From Anthocerotibacter panamensis C109 (lineage in GTDB: Bacteria; Cyanobacteriota; Cyanobacteriia; Gloeobacterales; Anthocerotibacteraceae), in the NCBI RefSeq assembly GCF_018389385.1, contig NZ_CP062698.1:375001-432500 (forward strand): DNA of 57,500 nucleotides. The letters run 5' to 3'. Shown piece after piece: positions 56,279 through 57,500 of the stretch. The first letter of the stretch is position 1; each line of letters opens with the position of its first letter. The notes under the pieces were generated by a model, which saw only the letters and a list, made by a program, of their open reading frames with translations, searched no databases and had not been told where the DNA came from. Both the position numbers and the translations under genes were made by a program.

Positions 56279-56399
56279 TTAAAAGTGATTTGTGGATGTA
56301 CTATTAATATCCAGGTAAAGATGAAAAATATCGGCACCCTAAGGACTTCGACTAATTTCTTGCCCTACAGAGAACTACATGCTAGTATGCGGCCAAGCT

Positions 56400-56630
56400 C
56401 CTGGACAAAGGCGCTTTGTTGCCTTAAAAAAATTTCTGAAAAATATTACCATTCCCGTAAAAACCCTGCTATATTGAGAAAGTCCTCAAAAAAGGACAAC
56501 GAACCTTCAAAACTAAATAGCCTGAAAGCCAAATGCAAGAGGCCCGATTCAATTACTTAACGGTAGCCCTTCGGGGATACCACAAACAAGTGTTGGAATT
56601 TCCAACACGGGCTAAATGAGAGCCGTAAAC
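56400..56630 (+). promoter_or_regulatory. rRNA operon promoter and leader (right operon)
   Basis: A weak TTACCA (56446-56451) and TATATT (56470-56475) are 18 bp apart. The leader then carries the same boxA-like GAACCTTCAAAACTAAATAG and following block as the left operon. Two hairpins of different sequence follow: GGTAGCCC-TTCG-GGGATACC (56562-56581) and GTGTTGGA-ATT-TCCAACAC (56590-56608). The shared CGGGCTAAATGAGAGCCG block then leads into 16S. The promoter differs from that of the left operon, whose -35 is a perfect TTGACA. Confidence 0.6.

Positions 56631-57500
<870 letters not shown>

Overview
The window is chromosomal DNA of an oxygenic cyanobacterium. It carries psbB (photosystem II CP47), psbT, a PetM-like cytochrome b6f subunit gene and a type IV pilus chemosensory cluster of the cyanobacterial Pil/Tax type. 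It also holds two rRNA operons with 16S and a 16S-tRNA-Ile-tRNA-Ala-23S layout. The lumenal insertions in CP47, the moderately high GC content and the unusual 16S variable regions suggest a lineage away from the well-studied model cyanobacteria, perhaps near Gloeobacter/Anthocerotibacter. That placement is inference and was not tested by a search.

Layout. (1) 1-2.8 kb: an rRNA operon read leftwards (23S 5' part, tRNA-Ala, tRNA-Ile, 16S, leader and promoter). (2) 2.8-7.1 kb: a tightly overlapping operon polA-thiD-PPP phosphatase. (3) 7.2-11.6 kb: a secreted alpha/beta hydrolase and a large secreted SBBP beta-propeller protein. (4) 11.7-17.5 kb: a surface-polysaccharide operon (methyltransferase, flippase, two GT4 glycosyltransferases, O-antigen ligase-like polymerase), followed by a YebC regulator and an S2P/CBS protease. 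(5) 19.8-28 kb: a six-gene chemosensory operon (PatA/PilG-like, PilH-like, PilI-like CheW, PilJ-like TPR-MCP, PilL-like hybrid CheA, second CheW). (6) 28-33.2 kb: a gene-poor AT-rich stretch, a VOC protein, a fused FAD/Fe-S oxidase and a TauE/SafE exporter. (7) 33.2-40.5 kb: dnaK and recN, divergent from mfd. (8) 40.3-43.3 kb: an accessory island bounded by two copies of the 3' end of mfd. It holds a DUF5343-like plus DUF4145/HEPN-like gene pair, a two-gene coiled-coil module, a frameshifted paralogue of one of those genes, and a MITE-like element with a 4-bp target duplication. (9) 43.4-46.6 kb: bolA-monothiol glutaredoxin, a 2Fe-2S ferredoxin, and psbB-psbT-petM. (10) 46.6-56.3 kb: lytic transglycosylase, DUF4864, tryptophan 2,3-dioxygenase, dnaG, ndk, acyl-CoA synthetase, a tail-anchored FHA protein, a secreted CxxCH protein and a small conserved protein. 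(11) 56.4 kb to the end: a second rRNA operon, read rightwards.

How the parts fit. Most of the window is a conserved backbone serving replication and repair (polA, dnaG, recN, mfd), chaperone function (dnaK), Fe-S trafficking (bolA/grx) and photosynthesis. The pilus chemosensory cluster should steer twitching or phototaxis, and the neighbouring polysaccharide cluster could supply the cell-surface glycan. The most unusual DNA is the 2.8-kb island at the 3' end of mfd. It looks like a small mobile or recombining defence-type locus. The two rRNA operons form an inverted pair that could allow the 54 kb between them to flip.
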